From Bacillota bacterium (GTDB taxonomy: Bacteria; Bacillota_C; Negativicutes; JAEYSJ01), in the NCBI GenBank assembly GCA_023434855.1, contig JAEYSJ010000028.1, positions 1 through 7,171 of the forward strand: a DNA stretch of 7,171 bases, read 5' to 3'. This document shows, piece by piece, positions 5,421 through 7,171 of this stretch. Every line of letters begins with the position of its first letter. The stretch's first letter is position 1. The translations under genes and the position numbers were made by a program. Below the pieces are notes generated by a model. The model ran no database searches. It saw nothing but the letters and a program-made list of their open reading frames with translations, and was not told where the DNA came from.

Positions 5421-5510
5421 CTATTTTATCAACGGTTGTATTATAGCGATAATACTTACGAGATAATATAGGACTTCAAGGAAAGTGGTGAGTTTTTCTA
5501 ATTTACTCAT
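5421..5510 (-). CDS. 29-residue membrane mini-protein
   Basis: The ATG at 5510 follows a very strong ribosome site (AAAGGAGGG, 8 bases upstream). The peptide starts MSKLEKLTTFLEVLYYLVSI and ends AIIQPLIK. A charged N-terminal stretch is followed by about 18 hydrophobic residues, enough for one membrane helix. The TAG at 5421 is followed almost at once by two terminators, which supports a real gene. Size and layout resemble small holin-like membrane peptides and type I toxins, but sequence identity to a named family cannot be claimed. It lies downstream of the lysis genes and could assist or restrain lysis. A 16-codon frame (5503-5553) with a modest ribosome site overlaps its start and could couple translation. 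Confidence 0.6.
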   Translation of the reverse strand: MSKLEKLTTFLEVLYYLVSIIAIIQPLIK

Positions 5511-5601
5511 TAGCGAAGCCCTCCTTTCTCCCGTAAAAATCGGAGAAGAGCATCCGCTTTTTCCTATAATTCAGTACTTCAATACAGCATTATAAAATCC
5601 T

Positions 5602-6150
5602 TTACCGGGTAAGAAAATACCCACCAGCTGCAGTACCAATAATCCAGCCAATCCGCTCACGCTTACGAGCGGATTTTTCTTTGTCCATTTCCTTCTTATG
5701 AACTGCAGCCTGCTTCTCTAACTCCTGGTTAGCGATAAGCCGGGCCTGAGCATTCGCCATATCAGTTACATCAATCTTAGCAGTAGAGGTTGTAGAAAAG
5801 CGCAGCTCGCCGTTTTCACCAAGCTTAATATCAGGCTGGCCAGTTACGTTCGGCACCTCGACCTCTTGCCCATTCACAACAGCAATAACCTTGCCCTGCT
5901 TCTCAACAAACTGCAATACCGCTCCGGGAATGCTGGGAGCCTGGACTGCTACTTCCCGGATTGTCTCGGTCTTAGTATTTATAATTTGAGGTATTGGTGC
6001 TATAACTGTTGGCTTTGCCGACTGTTCCTTAATGTGTTGTTTCCACTCCTGGTATTCTGTCCGTGCAAAATAAAACAGGACTGCCACCACGACAGCCCCT
6101 ACAATGTATTTCCAGTTATTACGGATAAAGTTTTTTGCGTTTTCCATCAT
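5602..6150 (-). CDS. Membrane-anchored coiled-coil protein of the lysis block
   Basis: The product has 182 residues, or 181 from the second ATG at 6147. It has a basic N-terminus, a membrane helix at about 15-29 (YIVGAVVVAVLFYFA), a Pro/Thr-rich linker (KPTVIAPIPQI), a middle region of beta-like repeats (KVIAVVNGQEVEVPNV), a charged helix at about 127-165 (LIANQELEKQAAVHKKEMDK) suited to a coiled coil, and a hydrophobic tail at 166-181 (IGWIIGTAAGGYFL). AGGTGGG lies 3 bases before the first ATG and 6 before the second, so 6147 may be the true start. Either way it overlaps the amidase stop in ATGATG, indicating coupled translation. Position and topology resemble an inner-membrane spanin component, which would fit a diderm host, but no sequence signature proves it; a structural accessory protein is the alternative. 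Confidence 0.8.
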   Translation of the reverse strand: MMENAKNFIRNNWKYIVGAVVVAVLFYFARTEYQEWKQHIKEQSAKPTVIAPIPQIINTKTETIREVAVQAPSIPGAVLQFVEKQGKVIAVVNGQEVEVPNVTGQPDIKLGENGELRFSTTSTAKIDVTDMANAQARLIANQELEKQAAVHKKEMDKEKSARKRERIGWIIGTAAGGYFLTR

Positions 6151-6710
6151 GCTCCCACCTCTACGATATAATCAGTTACGCCCCTGGCAATAGCTGCAGC
6201 AAACATCCTCTTACCTTCAGCGCTGGCCAAGATAGCTTCTTCTGCTGGATTACTGATGAAAGCCAGCTCCACCAGCACAGCCGGTGCATCGGTATTAATC
6301 AGCACATACAAACCGGCTTCCTTATCCACATCACCGTCTGACCAATCACCTCGAACCGGGAGCGTGGGAAACTCACCGGCCATCTGCGACATAATCAACG
6401 TGGCCAGCCTGTCAGCCCTGGTTTGCCCCCTGCTGGTCCATATCTCCATGCCAGTGGCTGCAGCAGACGAAAACGAATTACAATGTATGCTGACAATTAA
6501 ATCAGCGCCCCAGCTATTAGCCTGATTACAAATATCTTGCAAACTATCCGATTGATAGCTGATAGCCTGGCACCCTGCCCCACTAAGATAATTAACCACC
6601 TGTGCAGCTACGTCAGCTGCTACGTCTGATTCTCGCAGTCCGGACGGACCAACGGCCCCCGGATCAGGATAACCACCGGGAGCATGGCCGGGATTTATAA
6701 TTACTTTCAT
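6147..6710 (-). CDS. Phage endolysin, N-acetylmuramoyl-L-alanine amidase (Amidase_3)
   Basis: It cleaves the amide bond between N-acetylmuramic acid and L-alanine in peptidoglycan, and here would act as the lysis enzyme. The 187-residue protein is a single Amidase_3 catalytic domain with all expected zinc and catalytic positions: H9 in INPGH, E27 in LRESD, H76 in SIHCNS and the catalytic E148 in VLVELAFISN. There is no cell-wall-binding domain, and no signal peptide is evident, as expected for a holin-released endolysin. An in-frame GTG exists at 6725, but AGGTG lies 7 bases before ATG 6710 and the domain starts at once, fixing 6710. The ribosome site overlaps the holin stop, so holin and amidase are translated in tandem, and the downstream gene overlaps its stop. 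Confidence 0.95.
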   Translation of the reverse strand: MKVIINPGHAPGGYPDPGAVGPSGLRESDVAADVAAQVVNYLSGAGCQAISYQSDSLQDICNQANSWGADLIVSIHCNSFSSAAATGMEIWTSRGQTRADRLATLIMSQMAGEFPTLPVRGDWSDGDVDKEAGLYVLINTDAPAVLVELAFISNPAEEAILASAEGKRMFAAAIARGVTDYIVEVGA

Positions 6711-6721
6711 TACAATACACC

Positions 6722-7171
6722 TCACTTTGTTTTAAATCTGTCTAACAATACACTCAACCGGCTGCGTAAAAAATCGAGCAAGCCACCGGCCTGCTCGACA
6801 CCTGCATCCCTTAAATTTTCTAGAACGCTAATCGCTTCTGTAGCTGCTAAGTACACCCACGCAACCTTTAGTAATAGCGGCGTTTCCCCTGCTGCAACGA
6901 GAAGAAAGTCAGCGTTTACTGCCATTATCGTTAAAATTAAGTAGAGAATCAATTTACCTGCGAATCGGTGTTTCATGGCATCAGAATTGATCCGGCCAGC
7001 CTTAAATGCGGCCGGGATATTTATGATGCAACGTAGTAGACCAGACAATTTACTGCAATCCTGCAGATGCTTATAGCTAATAGCAATCCACCTGGTAACA
7101 AGATCCACGAAGATTAGCACTGTAAATGCAAGTAGTGCACCACCATGTACACTTGTCGCCAAGCCCACAAT
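6722..7171 (-). CDS. Phage holin, TcdE/Holin_4 family, 5' end beyond window
   Basis: A small membrane protein that would open the cytoplasmic membrane to let the endolysin reach peptidoglycan. The visible 149-150 residues hold three hydrophobic segments: GALLAFTVLIFVDLVTRWIA, then KLILYLILTIMAVNADFLLV, then LLLKVAWVYLAATEAISVLE. They end in the family's characteristic EAISVLENL..AGV stretch and a basic tail (RSRLSVLLDRFKTK). The first visible helix corresponds to the one carrying the D-hydrophobic-[TS]-G motif, here DLVTRW. Holins of this family normally have another helix and about 25-35 residues before it. The frame is open at the edge, so the GTG at 7168 is probably internal and the real start lies outside. 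The gene is directly upstream of the amidase, the classic lysis order. Confidence 0.88.
   Translation of the reverse strand: MVGLATSVHGGALLAFTVLIFVDLVTRWIAISYKHLQDCSKLSGLLRCIINIPAAFKAGRINSDAMKHRFAGKLILYLILTIMAVNADFLLVAAGETPLLLKVAWVYLAATEAISVLENLRDAGVEQAGGLLDFLRSRLSVLLDRFKTK

Noticed and set aside
5866..6525. Several plus-strand frames opposite the amidase and coiled-coil genes
   Set aside because: They lie antisense to well-supported lysis genes and show no domain or ribosome site.
1..7171. Prophage attachment site, integrase or tRNA
   Set aside because: No integrase frame, tRNA cloverleaf or convincing att-like direct repeat was found; the prophage boundary cannot be placed from this window.

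Overview
All convincing genes in this 7.2 kb window lie on the minus strand, so transcription runs from high to low coordinates. The high-coordinate end (about 5600-7171) is a phage lysis block: a holin of the TcdE/Holin_4 type cut by the window edge, an N-acetylmuramoyl-L-alanine amidase of the Amidase_3 family, and a membrane-anchored coiled-coil protein whose start overlaps the amidase stop. The rest looks like the accessory tail that often follows a lysis block in a prophage. A Bacillota host is suggested by strong AGGAGG-type ribosome sites, two LexA boxes of the GAAC-N4-GTTC form used by Bacillus-like LexA, and the holin type. A diderm Negativicutes host such as the Sporomusaceae is possible, but that is a low-confidence guess.

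Layout from right to left. 6722-7171 is the holin, 6147-6710 the amidase, and 5602-6150 a TM/coiled-coil protein. 5421-5510 is a 29-residue membrane peptide with a very strong ribosome site, followed by two terminators. 5009-5290 and 4706-4969 are two small unknown genes ending in a terminator. 4375-4560 and 4098-4322 are two more, with their own candidate promoter and a terminator. Next come a single-TM protein (3228-3989) whose 3' end abuts the orphaned tail of another reading frame, and a 39-codon ORF (2917-3036) behind a promoter with a LexA box in its spacer. These are followed by a P-loop nucleotide-kinase-like protein (2300-2821), a 63-codon ORF without a normal start (2065-2256) that ends at a strong hairpin, a DUF3800 protein (1059-1847), a candidate small RNA unit (about 823-954), and the 5' part of a single-TM protein (1-687) that runs off the left edge.

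The lysis genes are tightly packed and visibly richer in G+C. Everything below about 5600 is AT-rich and broken into short units, most with their own hairpin terminator, some with a recognisable promoter. This is the pattern of independently acquired prophage cargo genes (morons). No integrase, attachment site, tRNA, rRNA, insertion sequence or CRISPR array was seen.

The most interesting parts are the SOS-controlled mini-gene, a compact promoter/hairpin/terminator unit that looks like an undescribed small RNA or leader, the 12-bp phased AAATTT array with a 21-bp inverted repeat beside that promoter, and the tiny membrane peptide after the lysis block.
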